Source: an uncultured bacterium
GTDB lineage: Bacteria > Bacillota > Clostridia > Oscillospirales > Ruminococcaceae
NCBI GenBank assembly: GCA_905215965.1
Contig: CAJMSD010000019.1
Span: 1 to 15,194, forward strand
Reading direction: 5' to 3'
Length of the DNA: 15,194 bases
Shown here: piece after piece, positions 8,072-14,803 of the stretch
Position numbering within the stretch: the first letter of the stretch is position 1
Layout: every line of letters begins with the position of its first letter
The notes under the pieces: generated by a model
Seen by the model: only the letters and a program-made list of their open reading frames with translations
Database searches by the model: none
What the model was told of the DNA's origin: nothing
Position numbers and translations under genes: made by a program

Positions 8072-9619
8072 TTACAATGTAGTCACAATCGCGTCAATAG
8101 CCGTGCGCAGCACGTTTTGACGTGCGACAATCTCTGCAATACGCAGGTTCAGCGCCTCTATATCCACCTCTTCGCGCGTATCGGGCTGTTCGACGTATGA
8201 CGAAACCGAGATGTTGTAATCATTCCCGGCAATCTTGTCGTTTTCGACCAGACGGGCAAAATGCGCATCATCCTTGCGTGCGACGAATGCTTCGAGAATC
8301 CGTGCGATGTTGGCGTCGGAGAGTTTGTTCTTGTTGCCCTCGTGGATAAACTCACCCGAGGCATCTATAAATAGCGTTGCATTGTCCTTTTTGCTCTTCT
8401 TCAGCACGATAATGCAGGTGGCAATGCCGACGCCAAAGAAAAGGTTGGCCGGCAACTGAATGACGGTGTCGATGTAGTTGTTATCGATCAGGTATTTGCG
8501 GATTTTCTGTTCGGCTCCGCCTCGGTAGAGTACACCGGGGAACTCGACGATAGCCGCCGTACCGTTGGTAGCCAGCCACGAAAGCATGTGCATCGTAAAA
8601 GCAAGGTCGGCTTTACTCTTGGGGGCCAGAATACCCGCAGGCGAGAAGCGCGGGTCGTTAATCAGCAACGGATTTTCATCCCCGACCCATTTGATCGAAT
8701 AAGGTGGATTGGAAACGATGCACTCGAACGGTTCATCGTCCCAGTGTTTCGGGGCAAGCAGCGTATCGCCCAGTGCAATATCGAACTTTTCGTAGTTGAT
8801 ATCGTGCAGGAACATGTTGATACGGCAAAGATTGTAGGTCGTAATATTGATCTCCTGCCCATAGAACCCCTGACGCACATTCTCCTTTCCGAGCACTTTG
8901 GCGAATTTCAGCAGCAGCGAACCGCTGCCGCAGGCCGGATCGTACACTTTGTTCACCTGTTTTTTGCCGACGAGCGTAATACGGGCAAGGAGTTCGGAGA
9001 CCTCCTGCGGTGTGAAGAATTCGCCGCCCGATTTTCCCGCATTGCTGGCATACATCGTCATCAGAAACTCGTAGGCGTCGCCGAAGGTGTCGATCTGATT
9101 ATCGGCCAGATTGCCGAGTTTCATGTCGCCGATTTTATCGAGAATCTTCACCAACGTCTCATTACGTTTCTGCACCGTTGCTCCGAGTTTGTTGCTGTTT
9201 ACATCGATGTCGGCAAACAGGCCTTTCATGTCATCCTCGCTCGCTGCACCCTTGGCCGAATTTTCGATGGCATGGAAAATATTATTCAGCGTTTCGTTCA
9301 GGTTGGGGTCTGCTGCGGCGCGTTTGCGCACATTGCCGAAGAGCTGCGACGGAAGGATATAGAATCCCCGCTCCTGTACGGTCACTTCACGTCCGAACTC
9401 GGCCTGCTCGTCCGAACATTCGGCATAATCAAAGTCCGCGTTCCCGGCCCGATGCTCTTCCGCATTGATAAAAGCGGTAATATTCTCGGAGATGAAGCGG
9501 TAAAACAACATCCCCAAGACGTAATTTTTGAAATCCCAACCATCGACACTTCCTCGCAAATCGTTAGCTATCTGCCAGATTGTGCGGTGAAGTTCCGCAC
9601 GCTCCTGTTCTCTTGCCAT
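8072..9619 (-). CDS. hsdM: Type I modification subunit HsdM (N6-adenine methyltransferase)
   Basis: HsdM transfers methyl from S-adenosylmethionine to adenine in the target chosen by HsdS, protecting self DNA and forming the core that HsdR joins. The 515-residue length is close to the EcoR124 type IC HsdM. The N-terminal helical domain begins with ELHRTIWQIANDLRGSVDGWDFKNYVLGMLFYR-type sequence. FFTPQEV is at 201-207, SAM motif I DPACGSGSLLL at 227-237 and catalytic motif IV NPPY at 304-307; all are intact. The C-terminal helices are those that contact HsdS. The start lies 3 nt after the stop of the XRE regulator, so the two are probably co-transcribed and translationally coupled. Confidence 0.97.
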   Translation of the reverse strand: MAREQERAELHRTIWQIANDLRGSVDGWDFKNYVLGMLFYRFISENITAFINAEEHRAGNADFDYAECSDEQAEFGREVTVQERGFYILPSQLFGNVRKRAAADPNLNETLNNIFHAIENSAKGAASEDDMKGLFADIDVNSNKLGATVQKRNETLVKILDKIGDMKLGNLADNQIDTFGDAYEFLMTMYASNAGKSGGEFFTPQEVSELLARITLVGKKQVNKVYDPACGSGSLLLKFAKVLGKENVRQGFYGQEINITTYNLCRINMFLHDINYEKFDIALGDTLLAPKHWDDEPFECIVSNPPYSIKWVGDENPLLINDPRFSPAGILAPKSKADLAFTMHMLSWLATNGTAAIVEFPGVLYRGGAEQKIRKYLIDNNYIDTVIQLPANLFFGVGIATCIIVLKKSKKDNATLFIDASGEFIHEGNKNKLSDANIARILEAFVARKDDAHFARLVENDKIAGNDYNISVSSYVEQPDTREEVDIEALNLRIAEIVARQNVLRTAIDAIVTTL

Positions 9620-9622
9620 ATA

Positions 9623-9817
9623 TTATCTGTTTATCAATTCCTTAATATCCACTTCCAGCAACTCTGCAATACGAATCACCGTATCCAGTTGCGGTTGCGA
9701 CGAGTTGGAACACCACTTCGATATGGTCGAAGGGTCTTTGCCCAACTGTTCCGCCAGCCATTTCCCTGTTTTATTCTTTTCCGCAAGAATAATTCTCAAC
9801 CTGTTAATTTCTTTCAT
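9623..9817 (-). CDS. Small XRE/Cro-type regulator leading the hsd operon (64 aa)
   Basis: The whole protein is one Cro/C1-type helix-turn-helix domain: MKEINRLRIILAEKNKTGKW, then LAEQLGKDPSTISKWCSN and the usual LDTVIRIAELLEVDIKELI end. A longer frame reaches an ATG at 9865, but that ATG lies upstream of the TAtcTTTG promoter box (9843-9850) and its extra 16 residues look unrelated to the family, so I start at 9817, just after AGGA. It sits 3 nt before hsdM. By position it resembles the controller proteins of R-M systems: autoregulation and timing of hsdMSR expression are likely but inferred. A palindrome overlapping the promoter is a candidate operator. Confidence 0.88.
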   Translation of the reverse strand: MKEINRLRIILAEKNKTGKWLAEQLGKDPSTISKWCSNSSQPQLDTVIRIAELLEVDIKELINR

Positions 9818-9842
9818 TCCTATTACAAACTGGGATTGCAAA

Positions 9843-9850
9843 CAAAGATA
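9843..9850 (-). promoter_or_regulatory. Bacteroidetes-type -7 box for the hsd operon
   Basis: TATCTTTG on the minus strand fits TAnnTTTG exactly. It would start transcription near 9836-9838, about 20 nt before the regulator ATG at 9817. I see no convincing -33 TTTG at the expected distance, so activation or an imperfect promoter is possible. Confidence 0.6.
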
Positions 9851-9866
9851 TTGAAAATTATTCAAT
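9850..9866. promoter_or_regulatory. Candidate operator palindrome in the hsd promoter
   Basis: ATTGAA (9850-9855) and TTCAAT (9861-9866) form a perfect inverted repeat with a 5-nt AT spacer. It touches the -7 box and fills the spacer between -7 and -33, where binding by a Cro-like dimer would block RNA polymerase. The XRE gene directly downstream is the obvious candidate binder. Confidence 0.45.
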
Positions 9867-9913
9867 CGCCATGGATCTTTATGTGAATTTTAACACTTAG
9901 AAATGACCTTCTC

Positions 9914-9928
9914 TCACAATATTTGTGA
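9914..9928. promoter_or_regulatory. 15-bp palindrome upstream of the hsd promoter
   Basis: TCACAA-TAT-TTGTGA is a perfect inverted repeat about 65 bp upstream of the -7 box. It could be a regulator site; nothing identifies the protein. Confidence 0.3.
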
Positions 9929-9989
9929 ATAGATTTTGTGGATTTATGACAAATGCCTGCACTCTTTTTTGAACCATACTTCTGCCAAA

Positions 9990-10091
9990 GCAGATTGTCT
10001 CCAGGCTTGCCCGTGTGCTACAAGATTTCTTTCGGGGTAGCCTAATACCCCTCCAGCCGCCGAGCGGCTGGAGGGCTGCCACACAATCTGC
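9990..10091. repeat. Nested inverted repeats, possible structured RNA or DNA
   Basis: Outer arms GCAGATTGT (9990-9998) and ACAATCTGC (10083-10091) are perfect 9-bp complements and enclose a perfect 12-bp GC-rich hairpin, CCCTCCAGCCGC (10049-10060) with GCGGCTGGAGGG (10064-10075) and a CGA loop. No T-run follows on either strand, so it is not an ordinary terminator. The role is unknown. Confidence 0.5.
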
Positions 10092-10402
10092 AAGCAGAGG
10101 CAGTCTCGTTGTCCAATGCAGGACTGATTATTAGTGGCAAACAGGTTGGTATAATTAGACACAGAATTGCCATCGGAGTTTCTCCGGCGACACGCACATC
10201 TGTTAAGCAATAAAAGGGGAAAAGAAAGAAGAAACTGAACCCATTATATCCGAGTCAGGCAACATTTTCCCACAGCTTATTCAGAGATATTTTTCATTGG
10301 CCGGAGGGCAACCACTTGTTCCCTTTTATACAAGGCGGCAAAAGCCCGTATTTGGCTCAAATTTTCACCGCCGATTTTCTTTCAGTTGTTTGCACGAAAA
10401 CG

Positions 10403-10447
10403 GTTTACTTTAGTTTTTCTCCCCTATATATAGATATTAAAGTAAAC
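10403..10447. repeat. Palindromic AT-rich element, copy 3, beside the integrase
   Basis: GTTTACTTTA (10403-10412) and TAAAGTAAAC (10438-10447) are perfect 10-bp complements, with TATATAGA between them. It shares outer arms, the following RGTTT and the central TATATAGA with the element at 233-282. It lies 43 bp past the integrase stop. It may act as the integrase terminator (CGTTTTC follows on the minus strand) or as a recombination site. Confidence 0.6.
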
Positions 10448-10490
10448 TAAAATATATATGCCCGCGCCGGTGTAAAGAACCGCTCGTGAT

Positions 10491-11624
10491 TCAGTCGAAC
10501 AATCCGTTTACCAGATTGACCGCATCGTCCTTTTTCTGATTGATGATTTTGGCGTACACCTGTGTCATCTTCACGTCGGCATGACCAAGCAGTTTCGAGG
10601 TTGTATATAGGTCGGCGCCAAGCGTCAGCATCATCGTCGCAAACGTGTGCCGGGCCGTGTGGAATGAAAAACGCTTGTCTATGCCTGCCGCTCTTGCCCA
10701 AGGTTTGAGCAGCAGGTTTATCGTCGTTGGGCTCGGCAAGTCGAAGACGTGATCTTCCGAGGTCTTGTCTCCTCGTTCCGGCATCCACTTTATCGCTTCT
10801 GGCGAAAGCGGCAGATAAATCGGCTCTTTGGTTTTCTGCATGGAGACTGCCAAACGATACTGTCCCCTATCGACGAATACATCTTTCCACTTCAGGCTGA
10901 TAATATCGCTTATTCGCAATCCACAGAAGCAGGAGAACAAATAAGCCTGTTTTACGGCCTCATTCTTCATCGGAGTAGCAATCAGTGCCCGGACCTCTTC
11001 AATGGTCATATACGAGCGTTTGCTCTCCGGCAAGCGTATCTTATCCGAGTTGTTGATCTTTGTAAATGGGTTGGACTTGATAATGTCCGCACGAACGGCG
11101 GCATTCAAAGCTCCGTTCAGAATACGGTAATAAGTGTGAAGCGTAAAGTTAGACACCCGTTTTCCTTTGGGACGATACTCCGTCAGCAGATAGTCGATAT
11201 ACTCTTGGCAGAATGCCTTGTCGACCTGATCCATTGTCATGCTTTCACCCGCAAAATCTTTCAGTATGCGGATAGTTACCATGATTTGGTTCCCGCCCTT
11301 TTTACCACGCTTCGCCTGATTCTCTTTGTAGGCCTCCATCCAGTCTAAAAGAGGAACCTTTTCCCTGTGTTCGATTCCGGCCTCGCCATTGGTAAGTTGG
11401 ATGATACGCTTCGATTTGATGGCATTGGCGGCAGCCATTGTCGCTTGATTCTGTCTACGGGCATTATGATCTGTTTCGGGAATAAGGTACATCTTCAGAT
11501 ATTCGTATGTCCGTTTGCCATTCCGGTATATATCCAAATACAAGCTTTTGTTTCCATTGGCCAGTTCTTTCATCCGCAAACGGACAGGTTCTTTGACTTT
11601 TGCAGGCTTTTTTACTCGTGGCAT
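10491..11624 (-). CDS. Tyrosine recombinase / integrase of a Bacteroidales island
   Basis: This site-specific recombinase has 377 residues. An N-terminal arm-binding type domain (LRMKELANGNKSLYLDIYRNGKR, from residue 16) is followed by a SAM-like core-binding domain (about 90-185) and the catalytic domain (about 205-370). The catalytic set is complete: R237 in CGLRISD, K264 in the beta-hairpin, H322 and R325 in FHTARHTFA, H348 in LLGHADV and nucleophile Y357 in QVYAKI. A longer frame runs to 11747, but I choose the ATG at 11624 because a perfect AGGAGG precedes it and a TAgtTTTG promoter box lies at 11657-11664, inside the longer frame. It probably moved or moves the neighbouring hsd cassette. 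Inversion of hsdS pieces, known for some Bacteroides recombinases, is not supported, as no second hsdS segment is in the window. Confidence 0.93.
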   Translation of the reverse strand: MPRVKKPAKVKEPVRLRMKELANGNKSLYLDIYRNGKRTYEYLKMYLIPETDHNARRQNQATMAAANAIKSKRIIQLTNGEAGIEHREKVPLLDWMEAYKENQAKRGKKGGNQIMVTIRILKDFAGESMTMDQVDKAFCQEYIDYLLTEYRPKGKRVSNFTLHTYYRILNGALNAAVRADIIKSNPFTKINNSDKIRLPESKRSYMTIEEVRALIATPMKNEAVKQAYLFSCFCGLRISDIISLKWKDVFVDRGQYRLAVSMQKTKEPIYLPLSPEAIKWMPERGDKTSEDHVFDLPSPTTINLLLKPWARAAGIDKRFSFHTARHTFATMMLTLGADLYTTSKLLGHADVKMTQVYAKIINQKKDDAVNLVNGLFD

Positions 11625-11628
11625 ATTT

Positions 11629-11634
11629 CCTCCT
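11629..11634 (-). promoter_or_regulatory. Shine-Dalgarno AGGAGG of the integrase
   Basis: On the minus strand AGGAGG is followed by AAAT and then ATG. It decides the start at 11624 over the longer frame. Confidence 0.75.
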
Positions 11635-11656
11635 CTTTTGCTCGTTATATCCGCTG

Positions 11657-11664
11657 CAAAACTA
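11657..11664 (-). promoter_or_regulatory. Probable -7 box of the integrase promoter
   Basis: TAGTTTTG on the minus strand fits TAnnTTTG, about 33 nt before the chosen ATG. No clear -33 box is seen at the usual distance. Confidence 0.45.
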
Positions 11665-11776
11665 CAAATAAAAGCCGAGGCCGAGGAACAAACAAGAAAC
11701 AAAAATGCACCGAAAAAGAACCAATCAACTGAAAAGAATGAAAACAACAGAAAATATCAAGTCATATATAATACAC

Positions 11777-11800
11777 TGTAAATTAGCGCGTTTATTTACA
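11777..11800. repeat. Inverted repeat upstream of the integrase, possible att core
   Basis: TGTAAAT (11777-11783) and ATTTACA (11794-11800) are perfect complements around a 10-nt centre containing GCGCG. It lies about 150 bp upstream of the integrase start, where island att sites or integrase operators are often found. No second copy was found in the window. Confidence 0.35.
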
Positions 11801-12054
11801 CTTGTTTAGCTCTTGCTTTCATTCTACACCCATACTTTGTAAATCTGGAAAATTTCAACGAGTCAAGGAAAGCAGTAACACTCATTTCTTGTATTGGTAT
11901 GTGTCGTATTCTCGCCCCATACAGTACAAGTGTGGGGTATTGTTTATTTGACTCAAGGCTTACCAGAGCCTCCATCCGGATAAACGAACGGCTCCACACT
12001 TTTTTTATGCATCCGCTTTTTTGGAGACCGGGAAGCAAATAAAATTCAACAGCC
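11801..12054. other. Intergenic with two hairpins; no gene supported
   Basis: CCCCATAC (11915-11922) can pair with GTGTGGGG (11930-11937) with one G-U pair and is followed by TATTGTTTATTTG. GAGCC (11966-11970) pairs with GGCTC (11990-11994) and is followed six bases later by seven T (12000-12006). Either may be a plus-strand terminator, although no plus-strand gene is seen upstream. A minus-strand frame crosses the area (11796-12122), but it overlaps the signal-peptide codons of the next gene and shows no convincing family pattern. I do not see a TAnnTTTG box for the gene at 12055. Confidence 0.4.
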
Positions 12055-13020
12055 ATGAAAAAACTGTTTCTATTGATGTTTGCTGGGATGGCAGGGATCT
12101 GGAGTGCATCGGCGCAGGACATTATTGTGAAAAAGAACGGTGAGGAACTCCAGGTGAAGGTCGAAGAGGTCGGTGAACAATCGGTCCGTTATCGGAAATT
12201 TTCCAATCTTGGAGGTCCTATTTACTCCATTTCCCGCGATGAGATCTTTATTATTCGTTACGAGTCGGGCGATAGGGATGTGATATCTTCGCTTGAAACT
12301 CCCGCCTCCGAATCCGCTGATACTCCGGTTCTCCCGACGCGCGTAGATGTCGAACGCGCCGTAGTCATGGCAAAAGAGGCCGAGCGGAAAAAGATGACCG
12401 AGTTCGGACTGCAGGCGGAGATTGGCTTGAGTTTTTGGTCGTTCAAATCCTATTTCGAAGATGGGTTGTCTCAATACGGGGATGTCGCGCATTATACCAA
12501 TAATCCCCAGATGCGGTTCGCCGTATCGGCCTTTGTTGAACATTTCTTCAAAAAAACGGGCGAGGGTCATGTCGGTGCCGGAATCGGTTACATGCATGAT
12601 GCGAGCTGGACAAGCATTGTTGCGAAGGACGGCAACGGCAGTTTTGATTTTCGGATGAAGTATGATGCCTTGTTTGCTTCCGTATATTATGGATGGCGGC
12701 CCGTCCGCAACGGATTCTACCTGCAGGGCGGATTCCGGTTTGCCTATGTGGTGAGTCTGCAGGGCAAGATCGGCGTTGAAGGGTCGTATTTTGAGTCGGC
12801 ATGGGGACAGATTATGGGGGACGATTTTGAGCGGGATGCCTGGATCAAGTCCGGAAGTGATATCGCGCGGTCGTTTATTGTTTGCCCGTATCTTGATGCG
12901 GGCTATTCGTTCGGACATGTTGATCTTGGACTGCAGTACCAGTTTGCGGTAGCATCTCCCAACAAGGAGGCCGGAAACAAACCTTCGTCATTGGGTTTCA
13001 CGCTTAAATATCGCTTTTAG
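12055..13020 (+). CDS. Exported protein with N-terminal Bacteroidetes domain and C-terminal outer-membrane beta-barrel
   Basis: The 321-residue protein has a Sec signal peptide (about 1-20, MKKLFLLMFAGMAGIWSASA) with mature Gln at 21. Residues 21-78 form a compact module (QDIIVKKNGEELQVKVEEV ... YSISRDEIFIIRYESGDRD) seen at the front of many Bacteroidetes secreted proteins. A charged linker (about 79-115) leads to repeated amphipathic, aromatic-rich beta strands (about 116-321) ending in LGFTLKYRF, the C-terminal Phe signature of outer-membrane barrels. The likely place is the outer membrane with the N-domain in the periplasm. No enzymatic motif is seen. The next gene starts 2 nt downstream and shares the N-domain, so the pair is an operon with a joint function that I cannot name. 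Confidence 0.85.
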   Translation: MKKLFLLMFAGMAGIWSASAQDIIVKKNGEELQVKVEEVGEQSVRYRKFSNLGGPIYSISRDEIFIIRYESGDRDVISSLETPASESADTPVLPTRVDVERAVVMAKEAERKKMTEFGLQAEIGLSFWSFKSYFEDGLSQYGDVAHYTNNPQMRFAVSAFVEHFFKKTGEGHVGAGIGYMHDASWTSIVAKDGNGSFDFRMKYDALFASVYYGWRPVRNGFYLQGGFRFAYVVSLQGKIGVEGSYFESAWGQIMGDDFERDAWIKSGSDIARSFIVCPYLDAGYSFGHVDLGLQYQFAVASPNKEAGNKPSSLGFTLKYRF

Positions 13021-13022
13021 CC

Positions 13023-13970
13023 ATGAAACATATTGGGACGATGCTCATTGCGCTCTTGTGGTATTCGGGTGCCTGGGCTCAGGATCTGATCCTGCTGCGC
13101 AATGCCGAAGAGATTCGTGCCGAAGTCCGGGAGATTACCGATACGCATGTTCTGTATCGGTTGTGGAACGGGTCGGAGGAGGTACTCTCTTTGCCGCGGA
13201 ACGAAATATTTTCGATAACATACCGTAATGGAGAGAAGGATCTGTTTATGGAGGATCCCGCACCAACAGCCATTGAAGAGTATCCGTGGCCTGAAGTGTC
13301 GAAAACCTATCGCCCGGGTGATCTGTTTGACGAGAACGGTGTCCGGGGACTGGTCATTTCGGTAACAGACGGAGGGCGGCATGGATTGATCCTTTCGCTC
13401 GATCAGAAGGAATTGCCATGGGTTGGTGAAGAAAACAGACAGGCGCTTGCAGGAACGGAGAAACTTGCATCGGGATGGAAAATCCGCTATGTCTATTATG
13501 GAGGCGTTGAACTGGGTGTAGCCGATCGTTCGGATGGCTGGCGGAACCGAGTTCGCTTGTTTGAAGTCTTGGCCTCGACGGGTTTTTCGCTTTCCGATTT
13601 CCCGGCGTTCGAGTGGTGCGAGGCTCGGGGTTCGGGTTGGTATCTTCCGGCTTTGGACGAGTTGAAGGGATTGTGGACTCTGATCGGAGGTGCTGAAGAA
13701 GATGGAAAGTTTAGTTTGGGGGATTACGAAGCAGCGAGAAAACGCTTCAATGCCTATATGACACAATATGGTGGGGATCCGTATCCGCGTTTGCCCTCGT
13801 TCCGTTTCTGGTCATCTACCGAAAAGGATGCCGGACGGGCCTATGGATGTGATGTGGGTTGCTCTCCGGATATTGTCTGGCGCGCCTATCGAAAGCCGTA
13901 CGGAGAGATTCTGGACGAAGGAGGAGGCAAGGCTTCGGAGTGGAGCGTTCGTGCCGTTCACAAGTTCTGA
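13023..13970 (+). CDS. Exported protein with shared N-terminal domain and DUF1566/Lcl-like C-terminal domain
   Basis: The 315-residue protein has a signal peptide (about 1-19, ending GAWA) with mature Gln at 20. Residues 20-75 repeat the module of the preceding protein (QDLILLRNAEEIRAEV ... LSLPRNEIFSITYRNGEKD). The C-terminal part (about 97-315) has the hallmarks of DUF1566/Lcl_C-type domains: YRPGDLFDENGVRGLVISV, WYLPALDELKGLW, FRFWSSTE and a final SVRAVHKF. These domains are related in style to formylglycine-generating or lectin-like folds and usually act outside the cytoplasm. There is no lipoprotein Cys. The start is 2 nt after the stop of the barrel gene, so translation is probably coupled. 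The function is unknown; a surface or periplasmic partner of the barrel is an inference. Confidence 0.82.
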   Translation: MKHIGTMLIALLWYSGAWAQDLILLRNAEEIRAEVREITDTHVLYRLWNGSEEVLSLPRNEIFSITYRNGEKDLFMEDPAPTAIEEYPWPEVSKTYRPGDLFDENGVRGLVISVTDGGRHGLILSLDQKELPWVGEENRQALAGTEKLASGWKIRYVYYGGVELGVADRSDGWRNRVRLFEVLASTGFSLSDFPAFEWCEARGSGWYLPALDELKGLWTLIGGAEEDGKFSLGDYEAARKRFNAYMTQYGGDPYPRLPSFRFWSSTEKDAGRAYGCDVGCSPDIVWRAYRKPYGEILDEGGGKASEWSVRAVHKF

Positions 13971-14058
13971 CCGGAAGCAAAATACCCGGAGGTCCCGGCA
14001 TCTTTCCTTGTTCGGCTCTGTTCAATGCGGAGATCCGTCTGTCGTTACGGCGGGAATC

Positions 14059-14658
14059 TTATCGAATCATCTTTTCCTTAGGTCCCGGGGCCGGTTCGCC
14101 GGCCTCGGGCGTTTCTGCGAAATAACGCCACAGGGGTGCTGCCATCAGCGCCTGCCGGATGCGGTCTGTGCGGAGCAGCTCGAGCACCTGCTCTTCGGTG
14201 AAGAGGTGCACGCGCAGGTCTTCGGTCGGGTCGAGGTGCTGGTCGCCCTGCCGCTCGACGCCCGTGGCCAGGAAGGTGTGCGTCAGGTTGTTCTGCGTCG
14301 CGGGGTTGGCCGAGAGGGTCATCAGCTCGCGCCACTGCCCGCCGCCGTAGCCCGTCTCCTCCATCAGCTCGCGCTGCGCCGCCGCCAGCAGCGACGCATC
14401 GGTCGGCTCGACGACGCCGGCCGTGATCTCGTAGTCGGTCTCGCCCAGTCCGTGGCGGTACTGGTCGATCATCACGAAGTGCCCGTCGCGCGTGATGGCG
14501 ATGACGTTCACCCACGCGGGGTATTCAAACACGTAGTAGCTGGGGACGATGCGTCCGTCGGGCAGGCGCAGCCGCTCGCGGCGCACGGTGAACCACGGTT
14601 CGCGGGCGAGGTATTCGCTCGAGAGAACCTCCCAGGGCCGGTTTTCGGGTTTTTCCAT
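14059..14658 (-). CDS. Nudix hydrolase, ADP-ribose pyrophosphatase-like
   Basis: The 199-residue protein probably hydrolyses a nucleoside diphosphate linked to another moiety, with ADP-ribose or an ADP-sugar most likely from the VMIDQYRHG strand just before the Nudix helix, a pattern of that group. The Nudix box is present as TAGVVEPT...QRELMEETGY; the metal-binding REUxEExGU half (R96-Y104) is intact. The first half is atypical: Gly81 is one residue too far from Arg96, and the usual Glu seven residues before REL is Ala88. The frame stays open to 15171, but upstream residues are a shadow of the divergent gene. The ATG at 14658 is chosen because MEKPENRPWEVLSSEYLA is a normal Nudix N-terminus and a TAttTTTG box lies just upstream. 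Codons are very GC-rich, as in core chromosome. Confidence 0.9.
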   Translation of the reverse strand: MEKPENRPWEVLSSEYLAREPWFTVRRERLRLPDGRIVPSYYVFEYPAWVNVIAITRDGHFVMIDQYRHGLGETDYEITAGVVEPTDASLLAAAQRELMEETGYGGGQWRELMTLSANPATQNNLTHTFLATGVERQGDQHLDPTEDLRVHLFTEEQVLELLRTDRIRQALMAAPLWRYFAETPEAGEPAPGPKEKMIR

Positions 14659-14678
14659 TGTTGTGTGCTTGTGTGTGA

Positions 14679-14686
14679 CAAAAATA
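14679..14686 (-). promoter_or_regulatory. Probable -7 box for the Nudix gene
   Basis: TATTTTTG on the minus strand fits TAnnTTTG, about 20 nt before the ATG. It lies 12 bp from the oppositely directed box at 14699, forming a compact divergent promoter. Confidence 0.5.
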
Positions 14687-14698
14687 ACAAAAAAAGTG

Positions 14699-14706
14699 TA
14701 TCTTTG
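14699..14706 (+). promoter_or_regulatory. Probable -7 box for the UPF0597 gene
   Basis: TATCTTTG on the plus strand is an exact TAnnTTTG, embedded in an AT-rich stretch between two GC-rich genes. It predicts a leader of about 90 nt before the start near 14804, with a GC-rich self-complementary patch just after the start point. Confidence 0.6.
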
Positions 14707-14803
14707 TATGAGGCGGCTGCCCCGAGCGGCCGCATTCCCGACCTTGCCCCGTCTGACGGATCGCAAGCCGGGTTGTTTCGTGTATCGGCAAAGACCACAA
14801 CGA

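Larger units (their letters stand above)
9867..10490. other. Non-coding stretch between hsd promoter and integrase end
   Basis: No credible gene is found in about 620 bp; the short minus-strand frames here have no domain-like sequence and no start signals. It holds a 15-bp palindrome TCACAATATTTGTGA (9914-9928), a nested structured block (9990-10091) and the palindromic element at 10403-10447. The composition changes abruptly, with a GC-rich patch around 10050-10080. Confidence 0.6.

Noticed and set aside
6910..8082. 390-codon plus-strand frame opposite rhuM
   Set aside because: Shadow of the RhuM gene; low-complexity His/Leu/Arg composition and no start signals.
8588..9886. 432-codon plus-strand frame opposite hsdM
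   Set aside because: Shadow of hsdM, which carries intact methyltransferase motifs on the other strand.
9990..10091. Retron or integron attC interpretation of the nested hairpins
   Set aside because: No reverse transcriptase or integron-type integrase is in the window, and the arm pattern does not show attC core sites.
10491..11747. Longer integrase start at 11747
   Set aside because: The extra 41 residues are Phe/Ser/Cys-rich and unlike integrase N-termini; AGGAGG and a promoter box support 11624.
11796..12122. 108-codon minus-strand frame, possibly a broken integrase N-terminus
   Set aside because: A weak resemblance (SVTAFLDS) only; it overlaps the signal-peptide codons of the next gene and has no start signal.
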